From contig JAEWFW010000003.1 in assembly GCA_023388635.1 (NCBI GenBank), positions 1-26,772 on the forward strand: DNA of 26,772 nucleotides, given 5' to 3'. Source of the stretch: Bacillota bacterium. GTDB taxonomy: Bacteria; Bacillota; Bacilli; Desulfuribacillales; Desulfuribacillaceae. The notes under the pieces are model-generated. The model was not told the DNA's origin. It saw only the letters and a list, made by a program, of their open reading frames with translations, and searched no databases. Positions 1-7,104 of this stretch are shown here, in pieces. How positions within the stretch are numbered: position 1 is the stretch's first letter; the number at the start of each line of letters is the position of its first letter. The position numbers and the translations under genes are program-made.

Positions 1-661
1 GTTCCGCTTCGGTTGATACCCTACCGATCTTCTCACGCAATCGCTTCACATGGGTATCGACTGTCCGCAAATCTCCGAAGAAATCATATTCCCATACCTC
101 TTTTAACAGCTCTTCTCGGCTGAAAACCTTCTCCGGTTTTTTCGCCATATAAAATAACAGATCGTATTCTTTAGGAGTTAAGCCGACTTCGTGACCGTCA
201 ATATGGACAGAATGGGCATCGTCATCAATGATAATATCGGGAAAAATCAACACATTCGAAGATTGGTTATCTGTTTGTAAATATGCCGTCGCCGAAGAAC
301 GCTTCAACAAAGCCTTGACGCGCATTACCACTTCCCGGGGGCTGAACGGTTTCACCACATAATCATCAGCACCTAATTCAAACCCTTGGATGCGATTCTC
401 TTCTTCCCCTTTCGCAGTCAGCAAGATAATTGGCAGAGTTTTTTCTTTGCGCACTTTCGCACAAATTTCCCATCCATCCATACCTGGCAACATAATATCG
501 AGAATCAACAAATCGTATTCCTGATTGCATATTTTCTCATAAGCGCCACTGCCCTCTTCCGCTTCATCGACTTCATATCCTTCCCTCTCCAAATACAGAC
601 GCAATAATGTGCGAATGCGATCTTCATCATCGACTACCAAGATTTTTTCTCCCAGCGCCAT
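1..661 (-). CDS. resD: Response regulator ResD-like (OmpR/PhoB family), 3' end cut off by window edge
   Basis: This is the DNA-binding response regulator of a two-component system. The receiver domain covers about residues 1-120, with the acidic pair after ILVVDD, phosphoacceptor Asp55 in LLILDIMLPG and the conserved lysine in VVKPF. The winged-helix output domain follows, with LTPKEYDLL and the recognition region RTVDTHVKRLREKIG. The ATG at 661 is preceded by a strong ribosome site (GGGGAGGTAAGG). About 220 codons are visible and only the last 15-20 should be missing. The gene starts 16 bases after rluB, so the two are probably co-transcribed. In Bacillus, ResD with sensor ResE controls respiration and anaerobic genes. 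The name rests on family motifs plus position after rluB, so another OmpR-type regulator cannot be excluded. The usual resABC genes are not between rluB and this gene. Confidence 0.85.
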   Translation of the reverse strand, partial: MALGEKILVVDDEDRIRTLLRLYLEREGYEVDEAEEGSGAYEKICNQEYDLLILDIMLPGMDGWEICAKVRKEKTLPIILLTAKGEEENRIQGFELGADDYVVKPFSPREVVMRVKALLKRSSATAYLQTDNQSSNVLIFPDIIIDDDAHSVHIDGHEVGLTPKEYDLLFYMAKKPEKVFSREELLKEVWEYDFFGDLRTVDTHVKRLREKIGRVSTEAE

Positions 662-677
662 TTCCTTACCTCCCCAT

Positions 678-1403
678 CTATTCCTGCGAAACACCTGTAA
701 TCTTTTTCAATTTCTTGACTTCATCGGCTTCGAGATGACGGTACATCCCGGAACGCAAATTACGCAACGTCAGAAAACCAATTTTCTCACGCCGAAGTAC
801 CAATACGGGATGTCCGACCTCTTCCAGCATCCTGCGAATTTGACGATTCCGTCCCTCGTGAATCGTAATTTCTAACACCGACACCTCATCTTCTGTTTTC
901 AGCAACGTCACCTTCGCAGGAGCCGTCATGCCATCCTCTAACATCACACCTGTTGCCAACATATGCAAAGCCTCATCGCCGACGATCCCTTCCACCTTTG
1001 CCACATAGGTCTTGTCCAATTCATAACTCGGATGAGTCATGTGATTCGTGAGTTCGCCATCGTTCGTGAGCAATAACAATCCACTCGTGTTGTAATCCAG
1101 TCTGCCTACCGGATAAACACGATCTTCGATATCCGTTATTAAATCAATCACCGTTCTGCGATTTTCCGGATCAGACACAGTCGTCACATATCCCCGTGGC
1201 TTATGCATTAAAATATACACTTTGTTCGATAAGCCGATTATCTGTCCATTGACTTTGACAATATCTGTCTGCGGATCAACTTTATAGCCAAGCTCCGTGA
1301 CAATCTCACCATTGACTTCGACCGCCCCATCCTCAATTAATGTCTCACACTTTCTTCGCGACGCAACTCCACAAGCTGCCATATACTTTTGCAATCGTTC
1401 CAA
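678..1403 (-). CDS. rluB: 23S rRNA pseudouridine synthase B (RluB, RsuA family)
   Basis: This enzyme converts a uridine of 23S rRNA to pseudouridine. An S4 RNA-binding domain covers about residues 1-60 (MERLQKYMAACGVASRRKCE). The catalytic domain carries the family motif GRLDYNTSGLLLLTNDG with catalytic Asp103, and HEGRNRQIRRM near the C-terminus. The 241-residue length is normal. Translation appears to begin at a TTG, since the first codon pair reads TTG-GAA with AAGGTG about eight bases upstream. The gene lies downstream of dacB-spmA-spmB, as in Bacillus subtilis, but a terminator-like hairpin at 1566-1607 separates it from spmB, so it may have its own promoter in 1404-1560. I saw no convincing promoter there. 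Confidence 0.93.
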   Translation of the reverse strand: MERLQKYMAACGVASRRKCETLIEDGAVEVNGEIVTELGYKVDPQTDIVKVNGQIIGLSNKVYILMHKPRGYVTTVSDPENRRTVIDLITDIEDRVYPVGRLDYNTSGLLLLTNDGELTNHMTHPSYELDKTYVAKVEGIVGDEALHMLATGVMLEDGMTAPAKVTLLKTEDEVSVLEITIHEGRNRQIRRMLEEVGHPVLVLRREKIGFLTLRNLRSGMYRHLEADEVKKLKKITGVSQE

Positions 1404-1560
1404 ATGCTCTTCACCTTTTCTATGTAATCATATTTTAATTTCATGCCGTTCAATAATCGATCAATAGTGCTTTAACAATATCCTCTCCTATTCTACACCA
1501 AATCTCGCAGAGAATAAACAATGGAAGTCAAGAAATGGTATTTGATCATGGTAGTGCTGC

Positions 1561-1610
1561 AAATAAAAAGGTCTAGTCCCTGCTTATAACAGGAGCTAGA
1601 CTTTTTTATT
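1561..1610 (-). terminator. Terminator after spmB, possibly bidirectional
   Basis: An inverted repeat (GTCTAGTCCCTG at 1571-1582 pairing with CAGGAGCTAGAC at 1590-1601, one mismatch and one wobble) is flanked by an A-run on one side and a T-run (1602-1607) on the other. It lies just beyond the spmB stop on the minus strand. The A/T runs on both sides make it usable in either direction. Confidence 0.75.
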
Positions 1611-1616
1611 CGTCAA

Positions 1617-2156
1617 TTATTGCCCGAACACCAGCAAACAGATATACACAGCAGCCAGAAATCCCGCCAAATCCGCCAACAATCCTACTTTCAAAGAATA
1701 ACCTATCTTCTTGATCCCTACGCTGCCGAAGTACACTGTCAGCACATAAAGCGTCGTATCGGCGCTGCCTTGAATTGTGCATGCAATCCGACCGAGCAGC
1801 GAATCCGGTCCGTAGGTATTGAGGATATCGGTGGTGATCCCTAGTGCGGCACTGCCGGAAATGGCGCGGATGATTCCTAAAGGCAACGCTTCTTTAGGAA
1901 TCATCAACGGTTCTAGGACAGGCGCAACTAGTGATAAAAAAAAATCCAATGCCCCCGATTCCCGAAATACGGTGATGGCGACGATCATCCCAACCAAATG
2001 CGGCATAATCGAAACAGCCATGCCGAACCCTTCCTTCGCTCCTTCAATAAACGTCTCATAGACAGGAACTTTTTTAAAGACATACGCGTACAATGGAATT
2101 CCCACGACCATAACCGGGATTGCCCATGACGATAGCGTTCCAATGACTGAGAGCAT
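1617..2156 (-). CDS. spmB: Spore maturation protein SpmB
   Basis: This is an integral membrane protein of 179 residues with a nucleoside-recognition (gate) type domain. Several hydrophobic helices are visible, including an N-terminal segment starting LSVIGTLSSWAIPVMVVG and a C-terminal AGFLAAVYICLLVFGQ. The conserved stretch EALPLGIIRAISGSAALG is typical of SpmB. In Bacillus, SpmA and SpmB act with DacB during spore-core dehydration and cortex maturation. The ATG follows AAGGAGGA with good spacing. It lies 36 bases after spmA in the order dacB-spmA-spmB, as in B. subtilis, so it should be a sporulation gene transcribed in the mother cell. Confidence 0.95.
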   Translation of the reverse strand: MLSVIGTLSSWAIPVMVVGIPLYAYVFKKVPVYETFIEGAKEGFGMAVSIMPHLVGMIVAITVFRESGALDFFLSLVAPVLEPLMIPKEALPLGIIRAISGSAALGITTDILNTYGPDSLLGRIACTIQGSADTTLYVLTVYFGSVGIKKIGYSLKVGLLADLAGFLAAVYICLLVFGQ

Positions 2157-2192
2157 TGCAATATCCTCCTTGAAGCAAGTTCTTAATTCAGG

Positions 2193-2783
2193 TTAATGCA
2201 TATGTTTGTTTCTCCTGCGAAAATATTTATCTGCAAGAATTGCGACAATAAACGCGACAATTGTCGTAAACAGGGTTGTGAATACGATTTCCGTAGGATC
2301 CACCGAATCAAATTTCAAGCGCAATCCGATGATTGTCGTCGGTATCAACGTAATGCCTGAGGTGTTGATTGCCAGCAACGTGCACATGGCTTTGCTCGCC
2401 ACCTCTTTATGATTGCGGTTTAAGTTCTGCAATTCCTCCATCGCTTTCAACCCCAATGGTGTCGCCGCATTGCCGATCCCCAATAAATTGGCACTGATAT
2501 TTGACAGAATATAGCCCATCGCCGGGTGATTCTTCGGCACTTCTGGAAATAAATAGCTGACCGCCGGTCCGAGTACATTGGACAACTTTTCAATCAATTT
2601 CGCTTCTTCGGCAATTTTCACAATTCCCAACCAAAAAATCATAATACTGATCAGTCCGAGACATACGCCAACTCCCAGTTCCGCGCCTCTGAGTACAGAA
2701 TCTGTGACTTTCTCCATATTCCCGTTGATGCCTGCATAACCGACACCACAAACAATGAAAAACAGCCAAATTGCATTAATCAT
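2193..2783 (-). CDS. spmA: Spore maturation protein SpmA
   Basis: This is a membrane protein of 196 residues, partner of SpmB. It opens with a hydrophobic segment (MINAIWLFFIVCGVGYAG) and carries the gate-family signature SNISANLLGIGNAATPLG followed by KAMEELQ. The last 15 residues are basic (DKYFRRRNKHMH), consistent with a cytoplasmic tail. Its ATG overlaps the dacB stop by four bases (ATGA), which indicates translational coupling. SpmA is known to contribute to spore-core dehydration, and here too it should be expressed from the dacB promoter. Confidence 0.95.
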   Translation of the reverse strand: MINAIWLFFIVCGVGYAGINGNMEKVTDSVLRGAELGVGVCLGLISIMIFWLGIVKIAEEAKLIEKLSNVLGPAVSYLFPEVPKNHPAMGYILSNISANLLGIGNAATPLGLKAMEELQNLNRNHKEVASKAMCTLLAINTSGITLIPTTIIGLRLKFDSVDPTEIVFTTLFTTIVAFIVAILADKYFRRRNKHMH

Positions 2784-3916
2784 CGAAAGATACCTAAGAA
2801 CCGCTCAAATAAGCTCTTCTTCTCGACTTCGCGGTCACTATACAATGGAATAATCGCTATAATTTCTTCCTGAAAGCTGACGACAACATTACCAATTTGC
2901 TGATCCTTTTTGATCGGAGCTTTTACAGATTCAGGGATTTTCCATTCATAAGAAAATTGATCCTTTTCCTCTTCTGTCACAGGATAGAAAATTTCCTTTG
3001 TCGCCACGACATGGATGTTATCTTCTTTGCCCTTCTTCACGCTGACTTTCTGCAACGGTTTGTTAATCTGTAAAACTGGTTCCCTTTTGTATGTCGTAAA
3101 ACCGTAATCAAGCAGATTGGATGAATCTCTCCACCAGTCCGGTGCATTGAGCACGATCGTCGCCAATTGCCAATTATCTCTGCTGGCTGAAGACGCCAAG
3201 CAGCGACCGGCTCTCACCGTGTAGCCCGTTTTAACTCCGTCACCGCCCGGATATAAATTGAGCATTTTATTTTTGTTATAAAAAATCCGATCGTATTCTT
3301 CTCCGTCCCAGGGAACCTTTTTCACCTTCGTGCTGACGATTTCTTTAAATACAGGATTGCGCAAACAGTACGCCAGCAGCGTTCCCATATCGGCTGCCGT
3401 CGAATAGTTGCCTTCACCCCAATCAAGTCCATGGGGATTGGTAAATTTCGTATTCGTCATGCCGATTTCCACTGCCTTTTCATTCATCTTGACGACGAAA
3501 TCTTCCATACTACCGCTGACATGCTCGGCAATTGCCGTGGCAGCATCATTACCGGAACGTAACATCAATCCATACAACATATCATGCAACTTCATCTTTT
3601 CATCGACTTTCAAATATATAGAGGAGCCTTCGACTCCAGACGCTTTATTACTCGTTTTAACAATACTGTTGAGGTCAGCGTTTTCAATCGCTACAATTGC
3701 CGTCATGATTTTCGTCAAAGACGCAATCTTCATCTGCTGCCTTTCATTCTTTGTATAAAGAACCCGACCGCTTTCCACATCAACTAACGCTGCCGTTTGG
3801 GCGCTGATAGCCACCGCATTTCCTACCCCTGGGCTTCCGGCAATTAATAAGACACAAATAACGATCAACAAACCTTTAATAACTGACTTTGATAGACATC
3901 CATGATTTGGCAACAT
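2780..3916 (-). CDS. dacB: Sporulation D-alanyl-D-alanine carboxypeptidase (DacB/DacF type, PBP5*)
   Basis: This is a serine-type low-molecular-weight penicillin-binding protein that trims D-Ala from peptidoglycan stem peptides. All three active-site motifs are visible: Ser66-Leu-Thr-Lys69 (SxxK), Ser121-Gly-Asn123 (SxN) and Lys229-Thr-Gly231 (KTG). A signal peptide or anchor covers about residues 10-35, and a beta-rich C-terminal domain follows residue 290. The open frame extends upstream to 4009, but the ATG at 3916 is chosen because GGGAGGAG stands just before it and the signal peptide then starts properly. The product is 378 residues. Overlap with spmA and the spmB that follows make this the dacB of the sporulation operon, whose product reduces cortex cross-linking in Bacillus, rather than vegetative dacA. 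Confidence 0.93.
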   Translation of the reverse strand: MLPNHGCLSKSVIKGLLIVICVLLIAGSPGVGNAVAISAQTAALVDVESGRVLYTKNERQQMKIASLTKIMTAIVAIENADLNSIVKTSNKASGVEGSSIYLKVDEKMKLHDMLYGLMLRSGNDAATAIAEHVSGSMEDFVVKMNEKAVEIGMTNTKFTNPHGLDWGEGNYSTAADMGTLLAYCLRNPVFKEIVSTKVKKVPWDGEEYDRIFYNKNKMLNLYPGGDGVKTGYTVRAGRCLASSASRDNWQLATIVLNAPDWWRDSSNLLDYGFTTYKREPVLQINKPLQKVSVKKGKEDNIHVVATKEIFYPVTEEEKDQFSYEWKIPESVKAPIKKDQQIGNVVVSFQEEIIAIIPLYSDREVEKKSLFERFLGIFR

Positions 3917-3943
3917 AACTTGTTCACTCCTCCCACTACCCAT

Positions 3944-3951
3944 ACTATATG
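3944..3951 (-). promoter_or_regulatory. Possible sigma-E -10 element for dacB-spmA-spmB
   Basis: On the minus strand the octamer CATATAGT matches the sigma-E -10 consensus CATACAAT at six of eight positions and lies 27 bases upstream of the dacB start. In B. subtilis this operon is sigma-E dependent. I see no clear -35 partner, so this is tentative. Confidence 0.3.
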
Positions 3952-4014
3952 ACCTGTCTGCAATGAGTAGAACGAAAAAAACAAGCCCTTTCATACAAGC
4001 AGAGAGCAAATTTC

Positions 4015-4044
4015 TTGATCGGATGTAGACGCATATGCTAGAAT
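4015..4044 (+). promoter_or_regulatory. Likely sigma-A promoter of the hemerythrin-like gene
   Basis: TTGATC at 4015-4020 and TAGAAT at 4039-4044 are separated by 18 bases, and a TG one base before the -10 makes it an extended -10 promoter. A dyad, ATCGTGCT (4043-4050) with AGCACGAT (4069-4076), overlaps the -10 end and the expected start point. It could be an operator or a 5' leader hairpin. Confidence 0.5.
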
Positions 4045-4115
4045 CGTGCTAACTGCTAGTCAATAAGCAGCACGATCTATTAAATACTACATATAGAACT
4101 ACGGAGGAGATACAT

Positions 4116-4535
4116 ATGAGTAATGTAGATAAGTTAAAAAAACAACATAGCGACATCCTTGCGCTAATCCAACAGATTGATACCCTTGCTGGGCAAGACT
4201 TGAAGAACAATGCGAAAGAAATCGCTTTTCAAATTAATTCATTGTCGGGTAAACTAAAAATGCACCTCATGTCCGAAGACCAATTTCTTTACCCTTCTTT
4301 AATGAATAGCGAGAATTCATCTGTAAAAAACACGGCACAAAAATTCAATCAGGAAATGGGTGGACTTGCCGACAAACTCGGTCAGTTCGTACAGAACTTT
4401 AATACGGCTTCAAAAATCCTGCAAAATGAAGGCACTTTTACAGTCGAAGCCAAAAAAATGTTCCAATTGATCATCGACAGAACCAACCGCGAAGACCGTC
4501 AGCTCTACCCTTTGATAGACGGTACTCTGTCCTAA
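4116..4535 (+). CDS. Hemerythrin-like HHE cation-binding domain protein
   Basis: This is a small soluble four-helix-bundle protein of 139 residues. Candidate metal ligands are His11 (KKQH), His50 and Glu54 (KMHLMSEDQFLYP), and the C-terminal REDRQLYPL. The third-helix and fourth-helix histidines of classic hemerythrins are replaced: EMGGLAD has Met in place of His. From memory, a bacterial subfamily shares this EMGG...REDxxLYP pattern, so the gaps are probably a subfamily trait and not decay. Hemerythrin-like proteins bind di-iron and handle oxygen, nitric oxide or iron damage; the ligand here is unknown. A strong GGAGGAG precedes the ATG. The gene is opposite in strand to, and inserted within, the ytfJ-dacB sporulation block, with its own promoter and a terminator behind it. 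Confidence 0.85.
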   Translation: MSNVDKLKKQHSDILALIQQIDTLAGQDLKNNAKEIAFQINSLSGKLKMHLMSEDQFLYPSLMNSENSSVKNTAQKFNQEMGGLADKLGQFVQNFNTASKILQNEGTFTVEAKKMFQLIIDRTNREDRQLYPLIDGTLS

Positions 4536-4548
4536 TTTCCTAAAAAAT

Positions 4549-4611
4549 AAAACTGAGAGTAGCGTCAAGGACAACAAGCGACTTGTTTGCCTCTACGCTA
4601 CTCTCAGTTTT
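4549..4611. terminator. Long bidirectional hairpin between convergent genes
   Basis: A perfect 17-bp inverted repeat (AAAACTGAGAGTAGCGT at 4549-4565, complement at 4595-4611) encloses a second stem, AACAAG-CGA-CTTGTT, so that nearly the whole 63 bases fold into one hairpin. It is A-rich on the left and T-rich on the right. It lies between the hemerythrin-like gene (plus) and ytfJ (minus), as expected for a shared terminator. Confidence 0.75.
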
Positions 4612-4678
4612 ACTATCTACACCCTGTTTATCCAACTCTAGGAACTTCGTCGATCCGCTAGCTACGGCTCTGTCTATA

Positions 4679-5065
4679 CTACAACTTGTTTTTCTTATCT
4701 GTCGCTTGTCTAATTTTCTCGACAAACTCCGGCGCCATGTCGAGGATTCGGTCAAACAAATATGCATTATGATCAAATGACAACAGCCGTATATCTCCCT
4801 CACGGATGATCAGAAATGCCATCGGAGAAATCGACACCCCGCCGCCGCTGCCACCGCCAAACGGATAGCCTGTCTGCTCTTTTTGTTCGCCGATATCGAA
4901 CTCCGTTCCGCCGGCAGCAAATCCGAATCCGACGCGTGATACAGGAATAATAATACTCCCGTCAGGCGCCTCCACCGCATCACCGATCATCGTATTGACA
5001 TCTATCATTCCTTTAATATTATCCATTGCAACAGTCATTAAACTCTGAATTGGATGTTCTGCCAT
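4679..5065 (-). CDS. ytfJ: Sporulation protein YtfJ / GerW family
   Basis: This is a 128-residue protein with the characteristic YtfJ features: N-terminal EHPIQSLMTVAMDNIK, the block VSRVGFGFAAGGTEF, a glycine-rich loop (GYPFGGGSGGGVSISP), then the hydrophobic beta segment MAFLIIREGDIRLL. In B. subtilis, ytfJ (gerW) is forespore-expressed and needed for normal spore germination, with unknown biochemistry. The ATG at 5065 has GAAAGGGG upstream and gives the conserved family N-terminus. Its first 47 bases overlap the end of the upstream DUF2953 gene. It ends just before the bidirectional hairpin at 4549-4611. Confidence 0.93.
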   Translation of the reverse strand: MAEHPIQSLMTVAMDNIKGMIDVNTMIGDAVEAPDGSIIIPVSRVGFGFAAGGTEFDIGEQKEQTGYPFGGGSGGGVSISPMAFLIIREGDIRLLSFDHNAYLFDRILDMAPEFVEKIRQATDKKNKL

Positions 5066-5705
5066 GACGAACCCCTTTCTTGTACAAATATAAGAGCCTT
5101 AGCCCTGCATATATAGCATAGCCTACCTTAAATTGGAATATACAGTGAAGTTTCGTCTGATAATAATTTCGTTTGTAATCCGGTATGACACTGATGTCCG
5201 GCGATGCCTCCAAGGCGAGTAACGAGAATAGATGCTGCAATAAAATTCCCTTGATTGCCCATACAAATCCCGTAAAAGGCGCGGCTATCGCCGCATCATC
5301 GATGCCAATGACGGTATTCCAGCGAAATTGCACGAGATGGAATCCTCGCAGCGTATCTTTGAGCTTGCCACGGACGTTATGCATCTGCTTGATAAAATTT
5401 TGCATATGATCCATCGCTCGCTTAATTGCGGAGAAGCTGACCTCATGCTCCTGGTCGCTGACTCCCGTCGATAGAATCCGCGTGACATCTTTCCAATGCA
5501 CGCCGAATTTATGTCCATGATGGACAATCTCCAGCATCGGGAATTCCTTTTTAATTTTTATCAGATGACTGATCACCACAGCGACTGCGATATAATCCTT
5601 CTCATCGCCATTGCGCTGTAATGTCAGTTCTACAGTAGAGTTAACAAATAAAATAAATCCGAGTAACAAGCCGAACAACAGCAAAAAGAACCAGCACCAG
5701 AGCAT
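5019..5705 (-). CDS. DUF2953 domain-containing membrane protein (YtfI-like)
   Basis: This predicted membrane-anchored protein has about 228 residues and unknown biochemical role, and is regularly found upstream of ytfJ in spore-formers. An N-terminal transmembrane helix (MLWCWFFLLLFGLLLGFILF) is followed by DUF2953-type sequence, including the region RWNTVIGIDDAAIAAPFTGFVWAIKG. The frame stays open to an ATG at 5723. I prefer the ATG at 5705 because a GGGGG stretch stands about eight bases before it and translation then starts at the helix; 5720 and 5723 are alternatives. The C-terminal 15 codons lie inside ytfJ in another frame, a long 47-base overlap that suggests coupled translation. Confidence 0.85.
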   Translation of the reverse strand: MLWCWFFLLLFGLLLGFILFVNSTVELTLQRNGDEKDYIAVAVVISHLIKIKKEFPMLEIVHHGHKFGVHWKDVTRILSTGVSDQEHEVSFSAIKRAMDHMQNFIKQMHNVRGKLKDTLRGFHLVQFRWNTVIGIDDAAIAAPFTGFVWAIKGILLQHLFSLLALEASPDISVIPDYKRNYYQTKLHCIFQFKVGYAIYAGLRLLYLYKKGVRHGRTSNSEFNDCCNG

Positions 5706-5782
5706 ACGCGCATCCCCCATCATTGGATAATACAGTATCGTCCTTATACTAGTTCAGTATTGCCATATTTTTCTTCTATTAA

Positions 5783-6349
5783 TCAGACACGATCTTCTTC
5801 GAATAAGCTGCGGATTTGCTCTTCCTCTTCGATTGTCAGGTCAGGGATCGGCGGCAAATCGTGCAAGTTTTTCAGACCAAAACAGTCAAGGAAGTCTGCA
5901 CTCGTCTTATACAAACGCGCTCTGCCGATGCCCTCCCTTCTGCCAGCCTCTTCAATTAAATTGCGCTGCAATAACGTATGGATCGCCTTTTCCGACTTCA
6001 CCCCGCGAACCTCTTCCACCTGCGAACGAGTAATCGGCTGGCGGTACGCGATAATCGCCAGTGTTTCCAAAGCCGCCTGTGATAACATCGATTGCTGATT
6101 CTGCTTCGCCAGCTTTTCATAATACTCGGCATGCTCCGCACATGTCACTAGTTGAAACACATCGCCCAATTCAATGATCTGTAATCCGCGGTTTTGCCTG
6201 ACGAAATCCGACTGCAAATCGTACAACAGATCGACGGCGTCCTCTTCATCCGTCTCCAACACATAAGCGATCTGCTTTGCCGTCGTTCCTTCCTCTCCGG
6301 CTAAATACAGCACGCCTTCCATAATCCGCTTTCTTTCTGTATCGTCCAT
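5783..6349 (-). CDS. scpB: Segregation and condensation protein B (ScpB)
   Basis: This is a subunit of the SMC-ScpA-ScpB condensin complex that compacts and segregates the chromosome. Two winged-helix domains are visible, with family blocks LSQAALETLAIIAYRQPITRS and VRGVKSEKAIHTLLQRNLI, then GRARLYKTSADFLDCFGLKNLHDLP. The C-terminal tail is acidic (TIEEEEQIRSLFEED). The frame extends to a GTG at 6364, but the ATG at 6349 has GGAGAGG at ideal spacing and starts MDDTERKRIMEG, so I use it (188 residues). It lies shortly after scpA in the same operon. Confidence 0.95.
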   Translation of the reverse strand: MDDTERKRIMEGVLYLAGEEGTTAKQIAYVLETDEEDAVDLLYDLQSDFVRQNRGLQIIELGDVFQLVTCAEHAEYYEKLAKQNQQSMLSQAALETLAIIAYRQPITRSQVEEVRGVKSEKAIHTLLQRNLIEEAGRREGIGRARLYKTSADFLDCFGLKNLHDLPPIPDLTIEEEEQIRSLFEEDRV

Positions 6350-6372
6350 TTCGTTCCTCTCCACCCAATTCT

Positions 6373-7104
6373 CTAGTGTACCGTCGGTATGATAATAAAA
6401 TCTTCAAACAGTCGATCCTGTATACATGTCACTTCACGGCTTTTCATCAATTCGAGAATCGCCAATAATGTCGCGACAATTTCATTGCTGCTGCGCATTT
6501 CCAGCAATTTGGAGAAAACAAGTGTCTCTTGCTGCTGAATGCGTGTGCGAATATACGCTATTTTCTCTTCTACAGATACCTCATCTTTTTGGATCGTCGC
6601 AATCGACGGCGGTTTGTTCCTGCGATGGAATCCCTGAATATACGCGGCGACCAAATCGTAAATCGATATCCCCTCCACCGTCGTTTCCATCTCCTGATCA
6701 CTAAATCGCTCCAGCGACGAAGGCGGTTTCGCAAGGTACAGACCGCGGTGATTCTCGCGTTCCTTCAAGATATCGGTCATGTTTCTGTATTTCTTATATT
6801 CAATTAAACGCATCATCAATTCTTCTTGGGGATCGTATTCCTCATACTCCAAATCATACGGCACGATTTCAATCGGCTTCGGCAGTAATTTTCGACTTTT
6901 AATCGACAATAACGTGGCCGCCATGAGAATAAATTCACTGGCTATGTCCAGCTCTAAACGCTGCATTTCACGCAAATATGCCAAATACTGCTCGGTAATT
7001 TCGTTAATCGATATATCGTAGATATCGACTTCCGCTTTGTCGATCAAGTGCAATAGCAAATCGAGCGGTCCTTGGAAACTCTCCAATTGCACACTGTACG
7101 CCAT
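6373..7104 (-). CDS. scpA: Segregation and condensation protein A (ScpA)
   Basis: This is the kleisin subunit of the SMC condensin. The N-terminal signature LESFQGPLDLLLHLIDKAEVDIYDI and the block ASEFILMAATLLSIKSRKLLP are diagnostic. The middle is charged (DLEYEEYDPQEELMMRLIEYKKYR), and a winged-helix C-terminus (VATLLAILELMKSREVTCIQ) contacts the SMC head. At 243 residues it is of normal size. Its ATG directly abuts the trpS stop codon (TAAATG), with a GGGGA ribosome site inside trpS, so the two genes are presumably co-transcribed and translationally linked. Confidence 0.95.
   Translation of the reverse strand: MAYSVQLESFQGPLDLLLHLIDKAEVDIYDISINEITEQYLAYLREMQRLELDIASEFILMAATLLSIKSRKLLPKPIEIVPYDLEYEEYDPQEELMMRLIEYKKYRNMTDILKERENHRGLYLAKPPSSLERFSDQEMETTVEGISIYDLVAAYIQGFHRRNKPPSIATIQKDEVSVEEKIAYIRTRIQQQETLVFSKLLEMRSSNEIVATLLAILELMKSREVTCIQDRLFEDFIIIPTVH

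Noticed and set aside
3917..4009. Extra 31 N-terminal residues of the DacB open frame
   Set aside because: They lie upstream of a strong ribosome site and ahead of the true signal peptide; the ATG at 3916 fits the family.
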